Origin: Shimia marina
GTDB lineage: Bacteria > Pseudomonadota > Alphaproteobacteria > Rhodobacterales > Rhodobacteraceae
Direction: 5' to 3'
DNA: 63,392 bases
Assembly (NCBI RefSeq): GCF_001458175.1
Contig: NZ_CYPW01000011.1
Span: forward strand, 1 to 63,392
Program-made: the position numbers and the translations under genes
Part shown: positions 8,820 through 18,598 of the stretch, in pieces
Layout: each line of letters opens with the position of its first letter
Position numbering within the stretch: the first letter of the stretch is position 1
Notes under the pieces: model-generated
What the model was told of the DNA's origin: nothing
Database searches by the model: none
What the model saw: the letters and a program-made list of their open reading frames with translations, nothing else

Positions 8820-10817
8820 GTGAAGACTTCCGTATTCCGTTTGCCATTGGCATCAAGCGCGCTTTTGAGTGCGGTGTTTGCCAGTAGTGTTGGTGCGCAA
8901 GAAGCCGCGCGCGCTGCTGATGAGGACATTCAACTGGGCGCCATTACGGTGACCAGCACGGGCCTGCCCACTGAAGTGAAATATAGCCCGTCTTCGGTGA
9001 CGGTGCTGGAAGAGGGAGATATTCGTGAGATCCCGCCCAGCTCGGTGGCCAATCTTTTGAAAGGTGTGCCTGGCGTGCGCGTGAGCGAATCCGGCATTGA
9101 GCGGATCCGTATCCGTGGGGAAGCCTCGCAGCGGGTGGCAATCCTGATTGACGGGCAGCGTATTTCTGATCACACGACCTATGGCACGCCAATCCTCATT
9201 GCGCCAACTGAGATCGAGCGCATTGAAGTGGTGCGGGGGCCATCTTCTGTGGTCTCGGGCAACCGCGCGATTGGTGGTGTGGTGAACATCATTACCAAAC
9301 GGGGCGCGGACAAGCCGGTCGAAGTGACCGTGTCCGGCGGCTATCTGGGGGCCAATGAAGGCTATCGGGCCTCCACCAGCGTCGCAGGTACGCTGGGCAA
9401 TTTTGACTATCGTCTGGGGCTGTCGCAATCTGATCTGGGCAACCGTCAGACGCCTGAAGGCGAGTTGGACCCGTCAGGCAGCGAGGACCGGGATCTGAAT
9501 GCCTTCATCGGCTATCGCATGGGCAATCACTACATCGGCCTGCGGGCGCAGGATTATGATCTGGCGGCGGATGTGTATACGGGGATACCGAACTTTTCGA
9601 TCGAGCTCCCGAAGCGGGATTTGCGCAAATATAGCACGTTCTATGAAGGTGAAAATCTGACGCCATGGATGTCCATGCTTAAAGTCAGCGCCTATACACA
9701 AGAGATAGAACGACAGTTCCGCAACAGCAGCAACTTTGGTGGCCCAAGCACATCTACATCTGATGATGTTCAAGATACTTATGGTTTGCAGGCGTCCGCC
9801 AACTTTGAGTTTGCGCCCGGCCATCGGACGGTTGTCGGCTTTGAATACGAAAACGACAGTATGTTTTCAAACAAGGTTTCGACCAGCACAAGAGGTACGA
9901 CAACGCGCGTTTCAGACGCAAGTATCGAAACATTTTCGGCCTTTGCACAGCATGAGATGGAACTCAGCAGTGCTCTGACTGGGACGTTTGGTTTGCGCTA
10001 CTACAATGTGGATGCGGCATTGGACAGCTATTTGGTGAATGGCGCAGCACAAACGCTTTCCCAGAACAAGGATGATCGTTTCCTGGGATCTGCTGGGCTG
10101 GTCTATGAGTTGCACAACGGGGCTGTACTGCGCGGGAGCATCTCGCAGGGCTATACCTACCCCTCGTTGAGCCAGTTGTTCCTGACATCCGTTGGAGCTG
10201 GGGGCACCGTAATCGGAAATCCTGATCTGAAGCCAGAAACAGCGACAAACTACGAGCTTGGCGCGCGTATTGATCAGGGTAACCTCGTGTTGGATGCGGC
10301 CGTTTTCTACACCGACTCCGACGACTACATCACATCCGTGACCGTTGCGCCGCGTACCTCGGTTTATCAGAACGTCAACAAGGCACGCAGCTATGGATTT
10401 GAACTGGCTGCGGAGCTTGATCCGGGTTGGGCAAATGGCATTCGTCCCTATGCAAACATTGCCTATGTGACGCGCAAGTTCACTTATTCCAATGGGTATA
10501 CCACCGCCGATTCCGGTACGCCGAAATGGAGCGGTGATCTTGGCGTGCGGGGCGACTGGGCCCTGGCGAATTTGGGCGGCACATGGGATGCCTTCCTGCG
10601 CGGGGAAAGCTCTGCAACACAGCGCAGTTCAAGCGGTGCTGTTGCAGATGAAACTGCAGGCTGGGGCACAGTGAACCTGCGCGGAACGGTTGATTTGACC
10701 GAAACCGTCAGCATGTCGGTGGAGCTGGGCAACCTGTTTGACAAATCCTATCGCTCCATCGGCCAAATCGACGGGGCGGGGCGCAATGCAAGTGTGTTCC
10801 TGACTGCGAAGTTCTAA
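8820..10817 (+). CDS. hmuR: TonB-dependent outer-membrane heme receptor
   Basis: Outer-membrane beta-barrel receptor that brings heme or hemoproteins into the periplasm using TonB energy. The 665-residue protein begins with a signal peptide (cleavage near 'SSVGA-QEA'), then a TonB-box-like 'AITVTST', a plug domain (about 50-160, with 'RIRGEASQRVAILIDGQRI' and 'IEVVRGPSSV') and the barrel, ending in 'NASVFLTAKF' with a terminal Phe. The start is GTG at 8820, preceded by AGGGA. The ligand is inferred from the divergent hmuSTUV operon. Base composition falls in the middle of the barrel, about 9560-10110. Confidence 0.92.
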   Translation: MKTSVFRLPLASSALLSAVFASSVGAQEAARAADEDIQLGAITVTSTGLPTEVKYSPSSVTVLEEGDIREIPPSSVANLLKGVPGVRVSESGIERIRIRGEASQRVAILIDGQRISDHTTYGTPILIAPTEIERIEVVRGPSSVVSGNRAIGGVVNIITKRGADKPVEVTVSGGYLGANEGYRASTSVAGTLGNFDYRLGLSQSDLGNRQTPEGELDPSGSEDRDLNAFIGYRMGNHYIGLRAQDYDLAADVYTGIPNFSIELPKRDLRKYSTFYEGENLTPWMSMLKVSAYTQEIERQFRNSSNFGGPSTSTSDDVQDTYGLQASANFEFAPGHRTVVGFEYENDSMFSNKVSTSTRGTTTRVSDASIETFSAFAQHEMELSSALTGTFGLRYYNVDAALDSYLVNGAAQTLSQNKDDRFLGSAGLVYELHNGAVLRGSISQGYTYPSLSQLFLTSVGAGGTVIGNPDLKPETATNYELGARIDQGNLVLDAAVFYTDSDDYITSVTVAPRTSVYQNVNKARSYGFELAAELDPGWANGIRPYANIAYVTRKFTYSNGYTTADSGTPKWSGDLGVRGDWALANLGGTWDAFLRGESSATQRSSSGAVADETAGWGTVNLRGTVDLTETVSMSVELGNLFDKSYRSIGQIDGAGRNASVFLTAKF

Positions 10818-10842
10818 GCCACACATTGCAATATCGACACAG

Positions 10843-10869
10843 AAAGGCCTCCGGTTTCGGGGGCCTTTT
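10843..10869 (+). terminator. Terminator of hmuR
   Basis: A 10-bp stem with one G-U pair (10843-10852 with 10859-10868), a 6-nt loop and a short T run, 25 bp after the hmuR stop codon. Confidence 0.85.
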
Positions 10870-10972
10870 GGCTGTTGGGGGCAGGTCAGCGCGATGTGAT
10901 CAAAGCGCATTAAAAATGGGGGCCGGGACCCAAAATGCGCCTTCCGTTGAGGCAGGATGCGAAGAATTGCCA

Positions 10973-11001
10973 CCGAAACCGGTTGCCGAAACCGGTTTCG
11001 G
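10973..11001. promoter_or_regulatory. LacI-type operator pair before the GH63/ABC operon
   Basis: A perfect 16-bp palindrome CCGAAACCGGTTTCGG (10986-11001) has the central CG typical of LacI-family operators. It overlaps a degenerate copy CCGAAACCGGTTGCCG (10973-10988). Both lie 17-45 bp upstream of the LacI-family gene, so the likely reading is autoregulation and control of the sugar operon behind it. Confidence 0.8.
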
Positions 11002-11017
11002 GAAAAATAGTTCCGGT

Positions 11018-12148
11018 ATGACTGCGATTCGACCAACGCCGATTGATGCCAAAACCCGGACGTCTGACCGGAGAGGGCGGCGTGTGACGATCAATGATCT
11101 CGCGGCCCAGCTTGGCATGTCCAAAAGCACGGTGTCGCGCGCCATGAACGGCTATGGTGACATTTCGGAATCCACGCGTCAGCGGGTGGCGCGCACAGCC
11201 AAAAAGATGGGGTATCAGCCGCTGAGCCATGCGCAAGCGATCCGCACCGGGCGTGTGCGCGCGCTGGCACTGGTGTTGCAGATGGATGCGCCGGATCGGC
11301 ACAATCCCTTTTTGCAGGAATTTCTGATGGGGGCCTGCGAAACCGCCAGTGGGTTTGGCTGGACGGTGACTGTGTCCACGGCGACGTCTGATGCGGATAT
11401 GCTGGATGTGTTGGGGCGGTTGATTGATGAGCGCAAAGCCGATGGTTTCATTCTGCCGCGCACCGAGGTGCAGGATGCACGGGTTGCGTTGCTGCGCGCG
11501 CGTGACGTGCCACATGTGATGTACGGGCGCACCGAGCATGGGCTGTCCGCCGGGCAGCAGAAGGGCTCCTGGTATGATATTCTTGGCGAAGCGGCCATGT
11601 GCAGTGCGGTGACACGGCTTGCCAGTCTAGGCCACACACGGATTGGGTATGTCGGCAGTCGATTGAATTTCAACTACGCGCATTTGCGGCGCGAGGGCTT
11701 CAAAGCTGGGCTCGTGGCGGCGCGGCTGCCATTGGAGGCTCAGCTGATGCGCGACGGCGCCCGCACGCGCAAGGAAGGGGCCGAAGAAGTGCGCGCCCTG
11801 ATGCAATTGGCGCTGCCGCCCACAGGCATTGTGTTTGCCACCGATATGGCCGCGCTGGGCGCGTATGATGCTTTGGCCGATCTGGGGCTGACGGTTGGGA
11901 AGGATGTGTCGGTCATTGGGTATGACGGCGTGCCGGAGTCGGAATTCGTGCGTCCCGGTCTGACCACCTACCATGTGGACACGCGGCGTGCTGGCGCGCG
12001 GTTGGCGGAGTTGCTGATCCGCCAGATCCGGGGGGAAGCGGCGGAAACGCTGCGCGAGGTTTCTGAGGCCAGATTGATTGAACGGCATTCAGATGGCCCT
12101 CCGAGATGCAGCGCAGAGGCGCTGGCAAAAAAACTAAAAGAACGATGA
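11018..12148 (+). CDS. LacI-family transcriptional regulator
   Basis: Sugar-responsive DNA-binding regulator of 377 residues. The N-terminal helix-turn-helix is at about 23-48 ('VTINDLAAQLGMSKSTVSRAM'-type, with the hinge following), and a periplasmic-binding-protein-like effector domain fills the rest ('NPFLQEFLMGACE', 'HTRIGYVGSRL', 'VIGYDGVPESEFVRPGLTT'). I place the start at 11018, right after the operator palindrome; the frame runs open further upstream but that part would translate the operator itself. It leads a rightward operon with an ABC importer and a glycosidase, so the inducer is probably the imported sugar. The C-terminus is a little longer than usual. Confidence 0.93.
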   Translation: MTAIRPTPIDAKTRTSDRRGRRVTINDLAAQLGMSKSTVSRAMNGYGDISESTRQRVARTAKKMGYQPLSHAQAIRTGRVRALALVLQMDAPDRHNPFLQEFLMGACETASGFGWTVTVSTATSDADMLDVLGRLIDERKADGFILPRTEVQDARVALLRARDVPHVMYGRTEHGLSAGQQKGSWYDILGEAAMCSAVTRLASLGHTRIGYVGSRLNFNYAHLRREGFKAGLVAARLPLEAQLMRDGARTRKEGAEEVRALMQLALPPTGIVFATDMAALGAYDALADLGLTVGKDVSVIGYDGVPESEFVRPGLTTYHVDTRRAGARLAELLIRQIRGEAAETLREVSEARLIERHSDGPPRCSAEALAKKLKER

Positions 12149-12173
12149 AGGAATAACAGGGAGGACGACTGAT

Positions 12174-13526
12174 ATGTCACGTCATTTTGCACCAAAACTA
12201 TTGATGAGCACGTCGCTGGCGCTTGCGCTGACGGCGATGTCTGTTCAGGCCGATACCATCCGGTTCTGGACCACGGAAGAACAGCCGGAGCGGCTGGCCA
12301 AACAGCAGGAGATGGCTGCGCAGTTCAAATCTGCGACGGGCACAACCGTGGAGGTGATCCCGGTCACCGAAAGTGATCTTGGCACGCGCGCCACAGCGGC
12401 CTATGCGGCGGGTGATCTGCCGGATGTGATCTACCATACGCTGCAATATGCGCTGCCTTGGGCGGAGGCTGGCATTCTGGATACCGAAGCGGCAGCGGAA
12501 GTTGTCGCAGATCTTGGGGTGGACACCTTTGCGCCGGGTGCGGTGGCCATGGCGGATTTCAACGGCGAGGTCGCCTCTGTGCCGGTGGATGGCTGGACGC
12601 AGATGGTGGTCTATCGCAAAGACCTGTTTGATGCGGCCGGTCTGGCCGCGCCAAGCAGCTACGCCGATGTGCTGGCCGCTCTGGAAAAGTTGCACAACCC
12701 GCCAGAGATGTATGGGTTTGTGGCCGCCACCAAAGTCGATGAGAACTTCATGAGCCAGGTGTTGGAACATGTGTTCCTTGCCAATGGTGTCAGCCCTGTG
12801 GGGGCGGATGGCTTCCAGCCGCTGGATGAAGCCAAGACCACCGAGGTTCTGGATTTCTACAAGGCGATTTCCAAAGCGTCGCCTCCGGGTGAGCTGTATT
12901 GGAAGCAATCCCGTGAGCTGTATTTCGCAGGCAAAGCGGCGATGATCATCTGGTCACCGTTCATTCTGGATGAACTTGCGGGCCTGCGGGACAGTGCTCC
13001 GCCCACCATCAATGAGGATCCAACCTCCAATGCGCTGGCGGGAATGACCGGGATTGTGACCAACTTCTCAGGCCCGTCCAATCCGGATGGGGCGGCATGG
13101 GGTGATGTGCGCTATTTTGGCATTACCTCTGACGCAGACACCGATGCCGCGATGGATTTTGTGAAATACGCCATGGATGAGGGCTACACGCAGACGCTTT
13201 CCATTGCGCCAGAGGGCAAGTTCCCGGTACGTCGTGGCACAGCCGACAATCCAACCGCGTTCAGCGAGGCTTGGGCCAAACTGCCTGTGGGTGTGGATCG
13301 CAAAGCCCCATTGGGTGAGCTTTATGATCAGGCGATGATTGACGAGATTGTGGGCGGCCTTGATGTGGCACAGCGTTGGGGTGTGGCCGAGGGGCAGCTT
13401 TCACTGGCGTCTAAGATTATCAACAGTCAGGCCATCAACCGCATCGTGCGTCAGTATATCGACGATGAGATTGATGCGGCAGGCGCGGTTGCGGCGATGA
13501 ACGACGCACTGGCGAAAGTGCAGTAA
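12174..13526 (+). CDS. Sugar ABC transporter substrate-binding protein (CUT1)
   Basis: Periplasmic binding protein of 450 residues with a cleavable signal peptide ending near 'SVQA-DTIRFW'. The family-1 fold is shown by 'IRFWTTEEQPERL', 'LPDVIYHTL', 'VPVDGWTQMVVYRKDLFDAAGL' and 'YFAGKAAMIIW'. It captures a sugar or glycoside for the two permeases downstream. A strong ribosome site (GGGAGG) lies at 12159-12164. The neighbouring GH63-type hydrolase suggests the ligand is a glycoside, possibly a hexosyl-glycerate or hexosyl-glycerol; this is inference. A hairpin after the gene probably keeps its mRNA level above that of the permeases. Confidence 0.9.
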   Translation: MSRHFAPKLLMSTSLALALTAMSVQADTIRFWTTEEQPERLAKQQEMAAQFKSATGTTVEVIPVTESDLGTRATAAYAAGDLPDVIYHTLQYALPWAEAGILDTEAAAEVVADLGVDTFAPGAVAMADFNGEVASVPVDGWTQMVVYRKDLFDAAGLAAPSSYADVLAALEKLHNPPEMYGFVAATKVDENFMSQVLEHVFLANGVSPVGADGFQPLDEAKTTEVLDFYKAISKASPPGELYWKQSRELYFAGKAAMIIWSPFILDELAGLRDSAPPTINEDPTSNALAGMTGIVTNFSGPSNPDGAAWGDVRYFGITSDADTDAAMDFVKYAMDEGYTQTLSIAPEGKFPVRRGTADNPTAFSEAWAKLPVGVDRKAPLGELYDQAMIDEIVGGLDVAQRWGVAEGQLSLASKIINSQAINRIVRQYIDDEIDAAGAVAAMNDALAKVQ

Positions 13527-13536
13527 TCTTAAAAGC

Positions 13537-13569
13537 GCAGTGGCGGCCTGTTTGGGGCGCCGCTGCTTT
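13537..13569 (+). terminator. Intercistronic hairpin after the binding-protein gene
   Basis: Arms GCAGTGGCG (13537-13545) and CGCCGCTGC (13558-13566) pair with one G-U, followed by TTT. Such structures between binding-protein and permease genes commonly act as partial terminators or 3' stabilisers. Confidence 0.55.
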
Positions 13570-13598
13570 CACTGTCCCTCTCTTGCATGAGGTTTCCC

Positions 13599-14834
13599 AT
13601 GTCTACGGCGCATCCGCCAACAGGCACGGGCGCATTGGCCAAACGTGAGGCGCGACTGGCTTGGGGTCTTTTGGCTCCAACCCTGATCAGCGTTGCCTTG
13701 GTGGTGGTCTTGCCCCTGCTGGCGGTTTTCTGGATCAGTTTTAAACCTTTCACCCTGTCGGATCTGCGCCCACCTGCGCCGATTGTGCGTGAAAGCCTGC
13801 GTGGCAGTGGCGAGGAGATGCGGATTGAATACCGTGTGCGCAACTCTTCGCAGGACGAGATGATCAGCGGAGTGACCCTGTCAGATCAATTGCCTGAAGG
13901 GGTGGCCCTGCGGGAGGCTTTGCCTGAGCCGTGTCGGCTTGAGGGGCGAGATCTATTCTGTGACTTTGGCGAGATGGCGGGCGGCGCGCGGGAGCGTCTG
14001 CGGCTGCGAATTGCGACAGATCTGGCGGAAGACGTGTTGGAAGAGGTCGTTGAGGGCAGTGCACCGGTGGTCACAGGCGGCGGTCAGAGTGTTTTGAGCA
14101 GCCCGCAGCTGTCGCTGGAGAACTACAAGCGGCTGTTTGATGGCGGCGAATTCTGGACTGTGTTTGGCATAACCCTGTTTTACACGGTGTTTGGCACGAT
14201 TGGGGCGCTGGTGATGGGGCTGTTTGCGGCGCTTCTGCTCAACAAAAGCTTCAAGGGGCAGGGCTTTATCCGCGGGCTTTATCTTTTCCCCTATGTGGCG
14301 CCGGTGATCGCGGTGGCCTTCACTTGGGTGACATTGTTTGACCCATTTTCAGGATCGGCAAACGCCTTGCTTATCCAGATGGGAGTGACACAGGAGGCGA
14401 TCAATTTCTTTGGGGACCGTCCCTTGGCGTTGATCATGGTGACGGTGTTTGAAATCTGGCGGTACTTCCCGCTGTCCTTCCTCTTCATACTGGCGCGGAT
14501 GCAGAGCATCGACACCGCCATGTATGAGGCCGCGGATATGGATGGGGCCTCGCCCTTCCAGAAATTCTGGTTGCTGAGCCTGCCACAGCTTTTGGGCATC
14601 CTGTCGGTGCTGTTCCTGCTGCGCTTCATTTGGACGTTCAACAAGTTTGACGACATCTTCCTTTTGACCGGGGGCAATGCGGGCACCCGCACCCTGACGG
14701 TGAATGTTTATGAGCAGGCCTTTGCGATCTCCAACATTGGCGCAGGGGCGGCGGTGGCCGTGGTGATCCTGCTGTGCCTGCTGTGTTTCTCATTCTTCTT
14801 CTTCAAATTCATCAGTCGCGAGGAGGGCTTGTGA
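13599..14834 (+). CDS. Sugar ABC permease with DUF11-like periplasmic insert
   Basis: Inner-membrane permease (MalF/UgpA type, 411 residues). TM1 is at about 24-47; the core from about 172 on has the remaining helices and the EAA loop 'EAADMDGASPFQKFWLLSLP'. Between TM1 and the core lies an insert of about 105 residues (60-168) reading like a DUF11 repeat: 'RVRNSSQDEMISGVTLSDQLPEG' region, paired Cys112 and Cys121, and a closing hydrophobic-charged strand. By topology it faces the periplasm. The start at 13599 follows a GAGG ribosome site; an in-frame ATG four codons upstream has none. It ends in a TGATG overlap with the next gene. Confidence 0.9.
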   Translation: MSTAHPPTGTGALAKREARLAWGLLAPTLISVALVVVLPLLAVFWISFKPFTLSDLRPPAPIVRESLRGSGEEMRIEYRVRNSSQDEMISGVTLSDQLPEGVALREALPEPCRLEGRDLFCDFGEMAGGARERLRLRIATDLAEDVLEEVVEGSAPVVTGGGQSVLSSPQLSLENYKRLFDGGEFWTVFGITLFYTVFGTIGALVMGLFAALLLNKSFKGQGFIRGLYLFPYVAPVIAVAFTWVTLFDPFSGSANALLIQMGVTQEAINFFGDRPLALIMVTVFEIWRYFPLSFLFILARMQSIDTAMYEAADMDGASPFQKFWLLSLPQLLGILSVLFLLRFIWTFNKFDDIFLLTGGNAGTRTLTVNVYEQAFAISNIGAGAAVAVVILLCLLCFSFFFFKFISREEGL

Positions 14835-16042
14835 TGCGCAAAGGCTATCTGACCGGCCCTGTGCTTGGGGCGCTGTGGCTTTGTGTGATGGCGACAACCG
14901 TGGCGGTGGCGATGTCGTTTGCCACTGGGGCGGCGTTTCGCCCGCAGATTGGGCTGTGTCTGATCTGGGGCGCTGTTGGGGGGCTGATTTATGTGCGGTT
15001 CGCGGCGCCACATGCGGTGGCGCGGCTGGTGATCAACGCCTTGATGGCGCTTGCGATGATGACTGTCTGGGGGCCGATTGTCACCGGGGCGGATATGGCG
15101 CTTTCTGCTGTTGTAGTGGCGATGGCGGCCTTGGCGGCGGGGCTGCATTTCGGCTTGGCCGCGATCTTGCATGACACGCCATTTGGGGCGTTGACCCGGC
15201 ATGAGTATGAGGCGGCGGTGATCCGTTTCCTCACCGGGTTTGGCTATATTTTCTTCACCGCGATTGTGCTCATTCCCTTTTATGTGATGGTGATGACCAG
15301 CCTGAAGTCACAGCAGGCGCTGCTGCAGAACCCGCTCGATTTCTCCATTGAGATCAGCAAGGGCACAGAGCTGTTCCGCAGCTATGTGGAATTGTTCCGA
15401 GATTTCAATTTTGGCACCTATCTGTGGACGTCGTTCTATGTGTCCGTGCTGACGGTGTTTATCACGCTGGCGTTCAGCGTGCCCGGTGCCTATGCGGTGG
15501 CGCGGTTCCGTTTCAGAGGGCAGAAGGCGTTTTCGCGCTCGATCCTACTGATTTACATGGTGCCGATGATCGTGCTGGCGCTACCGATCTACATCGCCTT
15601 CTCTATGACGGGGCTGCGCAATTCGATCCTTGGAATCGTGCTGATCTATCCGGTGACCACCATCCCTGTCGCGCTTTATATGTTGCAGGGCTATTTCCGG
15701 GGACTGCCCACCGAGGTGGAGGAGGCCGGGTTGATGGATGGGCTGTCGCGATTGGCGGTGATCTGGAAGATCACCTTGCCGCTCAGTCTGCCTGCACTGG
15801 CCTCCGTCTCGCTCTATGTGTTCATGATTGCCTGGAATGAGTTCCTGCTGGCCTTCATGTTGTTGGATGACCCGTCAAAATTCACGCTCACCCGTGGGGT
15901 GGCGATGCTCAACTCTTCTGAAATTCCACGTCAGCATCTGATGGCCGGGGCCGTGATTGCCACCGTGCCGATCATGGTGCTGTTCCTTGGATTGGAACGC
16001 TTCATGACCAAAGGCCTGACGGCCGGGTCTGTCAAAGGATAA
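14834..16042 (+). CDS. Sugar ABC permease with extra N-terminal helices
   Basis: Inner-membrane permease (MalG/UgpE type) of 402 residues, partner of the preceding gene. The transport core begins around residue 135 ('FLTGFGYIFFTAIVLIPFYVMV') and carries the EAA loop 'EEAGLMDGLSRLAVIWKITLPLSLP'. About 120 residues with roughly four hydrophobic segments precede it, making it longer than the usual 280-300. The start is the ATG in TGATG, preceded by GAGGAGG. The protein ends 'TKGLTAGSVKG', a common ending for this family. Confidence 0.92.
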   Translation: MRKGYLTGPVLGALWLCVMATTVAVAMSFATGAAFRPQIGLCLIWGAVGGLIYVRFAAPHAVARLVINALMALAMMTVWGPIVTGADMALSAVVVAMAALAAGLHFGLAAILHDTPFGALTRHEYEAAVIRFLTGFGYIFFTAIVLIPFYVMVMTSLKSQQALLQNPLDFSIEISKGTELFRSYVELFRDFNFGTYLWTSFYVSVLTVFITLAFSVPGAYAVARFRFRGQKAFSRSILLIYMVPMIVLALPIYIAFSMTGLRNSILGIVLIYPVTTIPVALYMLQGYFRGLPTEVEEAGLMDGLSRLAVIWKITLPLSLPALASVSLYVFMIAWNEFLLAFMLLDDPSKFTLTRGVAMLNSSEIPRQHLMAGAVIATVPIMVLFLGLERFMTKGLTAGSVKG

Positions 16043-16046
16043 GCCC

Positions 16047-17291
16047 ATGACCCATGATATTTCTCTGACCGAACAGGCGCGGGACGTCCTGATCACCAAT
16101 GACCGGGGCAGCTATACCGTGCCAACGGCGGGGCTTTATCCCTATCAGTGGAACTGGGACAGCGCCGTGGCCGCGCTAGGTTTTGCGCAGTTTGATGTGG
16201 AACGTGCCTGGGTGGAGCTTGAGACGCTGTTTCAAGGGCAATGGGCCGACGGTATGGTGCCGCATATCCTGTTTCACAAGAATGATCCGGGCTATTTTCC
16301 GGGGCCTGAGGTCTGGGGCTGTGAGGGGCCTATTCCCTCCTCTGGGATCATCCAGCCGCCGATTGCTGCGACCATGGCGCATCTGGTCTGGCAGCGGGAT
16401 CCGGAGATGGGCCGCCCGCGGATGGCGGCGCTCTATCCCAAAATGGTGAAATGGCACAGCTGGATCATGCGGTGGCGGTTGCATCGTGGGGCGGTCTGCA
16501 CCACGCATCCGTGGGAAACCGGACGGGACAATGCGCCGGATTGGGACAAGACCATGGCGCGGATGGATGCGTCCGATGTGGGAGAGTACACCCGCCGTGA
16601 CACCTCCCATGTGAATGCGGAGGATCGCCCGACCAAATATGATTATGACCGCTACATCACGCTTGTGCAGCTGGGGCGGCGGCTGAATTGGGATCAGGCG
16701 GCGATGTTGGCGCAGAGCCCGTTTCGGGTCGCGGATCCCACAATGACGTTCACCACGCTGCGGGCGGCGCGCGATCTTGTGAAAATGGGCACAGCGCTGG
16801 GCGAAGACACGCAGACGCTTGAGGCGGATGTGGCGCGGCTTGAGGCCGGTGCGGCCACGCTTTGGAATGAAGAGCTTGGCGGGTTTGACAGCCGGGATGT
16901 GCACAGCGGCGAATGGGCCGGATGCCTGTCCAACGCCTCCTATCTGTGCTGGTTTGCCGGGGTGGAAAACCGCGTCATGCTGACCAAACTGCGCAGCATT
17001 ATGGAGCGGGTGGCCTATCCTGTGCCCAGCAATGATCCGGATGCAGAGACCTTTGATGCGCGCCGCTACTGGCGCGGGCCGACATGGGCGATTGTCAATA
17101 TGCTGATCGGCCTTGGCCTTGCGGATATGGGGCATGAAGAGGAGGCCACAGATCTGGCAAAGAAGACCGCACATCTGATCAAAGAGCACGGGTTTGCCGA
17201 GTATTTTGACCCGTTCAGCGGTGCGGCCGCAGGCGGAGGTAGCTTCACATGGACAGCGGCGGTTTGGCTGGCATGGGCAGGGAGAGCGTGA
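16047..17291 (+). CDS. GH63-type glycoside hydrolase (hexosylglycerate hydrolase-like)
   Basis: Cytoplasmic (alpha/alpha)6-barrel glycosidase of 414 residues, without signal peptide. Family landmarks: '[14 protein letters not shown]' (about 33-46), '[14 protein letters not shown]' with Asp161 as the expected general acid, and near the end '[10 protein letters not shown]' with Glu385 as the expected general base. This compact form resembles the glucosylglycerate/mannosylglycerate hydrolases of GH63 rather than the long processing glucosidases. It sits 4 bp after the permease gene and overlaps the ATPase gene, so it probably cleaves what the importer brings in. The exact substrate is inferred. 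Confidence 0.78.
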   Translation: MTHDISLTEQARDVLITNDRGSYTVPTAGLYPYQWNWDSAVAALGFAQFDVERAWVELETLFQGQWADGMVPHILFHKNDPGYFPGPEVWGCEGPIPSSGIIQPPIAATMAHLVWQRDPEMGRPRMAALYPKMVKWHSWIMRWRLHRGAVCTTHPWETGRDNAPDWDKTMARMDASDVGEYTRRDTSHVNAEDRPTKYDYDRYITLVQLGRRLNWDQAAMLAQSPFRVADPTMTFTTLRAARDLVKMGTALGEDTQTLEADVARLEAGAATLWNEELGGFDSRDVHSGEWAGCLSNASYLCWFAGVENRVMLTKLRSIMERVAYPVPSNDPDAETFDARRYWRGPTWAIVNMLIGLGLADMGHEEEATDLAKKTAHLIKEHGFAEYFDPFSGAAAGGGSFTWTAAVWLAWAGRA

Positions 17292-18352
17292 TGGGCAGTA
17301 TCACTCTAAAAGCGGTCGAAAAGTGGTTTGGTGAGGCTCAGGTGATCAAGGGCATTGATCTGGACATTCAGGAGGGGGAGTTTGTGGTGTTTGTCGGCCC
17401 CTCAGGATGCGGCAAATCCACCTTGCTGCGCATGATTGGCGGTCTCGAAGACATCAGTCGCGGCGCGCTTGAGATTGGCGGGCGGGATGTGACAGATCAT
17501 CCGCCCAGCAAGCGCGGGCTGACCATGGTGTTTCAGTCTTACGCGCTTTACCCGCATCTGACCGTGGCAGAGAACATGGGGTTTTCGCTGAAGGTGGCGG
17601 GCGTGGCCAAGGACGAAATTGCACGGCAGGTCGGGGCGGCGGCGGAGATTTTGAAGCTGACCGACTATCTGGAGCGTCGGCCCAAAGATCTGTCCGGTGG
17701 ACAGCGTCAGCGGGTGGCGATTGGGCGCTCGATTGTGCGCGACCCGACGGCCTTCCTGTTTGATGAGCCGTTGTCCAATCTGGATGCCGCGCTGCGGGTT
17801 GAGATGCGGTATGAGATCGCAAAACTGCATCAGAACCTGAAGCGTACGATGATTTATGTGACCCATGATCAGGTCGAGGCGATGACGCTGGCGGATCGGA
17901 TCGTGGTCTTGGAGTATGGTCATATTGCGCAGGTGGGTACGCCGCGCGCGCTGTATGAAAAGCCAGAAAATCTGTTTGTGGCGCAGTTCATTGGCAGCCC
18001 AAAGATGAACATACTGAACTGCCGCGCGCAGGCAGGCGATGGCCAGTACGCGCTGGCCGTTGGCGGGAAGGGTGCCTTTGGCTTGCAGGGTACGGCGGAA
18101 AAAATGGGTATCCGTCCGGAGCACATTGGCATCTGTGACGCGGGGCAGGGGCAATGTGATGGCACGGTGGAGGTGATTGAATACCTCGGGGCCGATACTT
18201 TCCTGATCCTTGATGTCGGACAGGAGGATAAGGTGACGGTGCGTATCACGGGAGGGGAGATACGTCAGGCAGTGGGCGACCGGGTTGGGCTGTCTTTCCC
18301 ACCGGAGCGCGCGCATTTCTTTGATGCGCAGGGGCAGCGGTTGGAAGGATGA
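17291..18352 (+). CDS. Sugar ABC transporter ATPase (UgpC/MalK type)
   Basis: Energising subunit of the CUT1 importer, 353 residues. Walker A 'GPSGCGKST' is near residue 38, the signature '[14 protein letters not shown]' near 136 and Walker B '[12 protein letters not shown]' just after; the C-terminal TOBE/OB part ('[10 protein letters not shown]') marks the MalK/UgpC type. The start is the ATG at 17291 in a TGATG overlap with the hydrolase gene; an upstream in-frame start would run inside that gene. It is the last gene of the operon. A 7-bp hairpin (18351-18367) overlaps its stop codon, and the following 230 bp hold no gene. Confidence 0.95.
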   Translation: MGSITLKAVEKWFGEAQVIKGIDLDIQEGEFVVFVGPSGCGKSTLLRMIGGLEDISRGALEIGGRDVTDHPPSKRGLTMVFQSYALYPHLTVAENMGFSLKVAGVAKDEIARQVGAAAEILKLTDYLERRPKDLSGGQRQRVAIGRSIVRDPTAFLFDEPLSNLDAALRVEMRYEIAKLHQNLKRTMIYVTHDQVEAMTLADRIVVLEYGHIAQVGTPRALYEKPENLFVAQFIGSPKMNILNCRAQAGDGQYALAVGGKGAFGLQGTAEKMGIRPEHIGICDAGQGQCDGTVEVIEYLGADTFLILDVGQEDKVTVRITGGEIRQAVGDRVGLSFPPERAHFFDAQGQRLEG

Positions 18353-18598
18353 GATTCTGCGAATCTCTATGCGTTGCGGGGCTATGGGAGACGCGTTGGA
18401 CTGCCATATTCTGAGTGAATAGTCGGCTCTGGCGACAATAATGCACGCTTTGTGTCGGGTGTTTGTCGTCAGGTAAGGGTCATTTTACGCTTTGGGTGTT
18501 TTTTGCAGCTCACCGGGCTGGGAAAAGCTGCAAAGGAGTGTTATCTCCGCCGCAGCCGGATTTGGCCATAGTTTTATTCAGACGCTGGAGAGCCCGTC

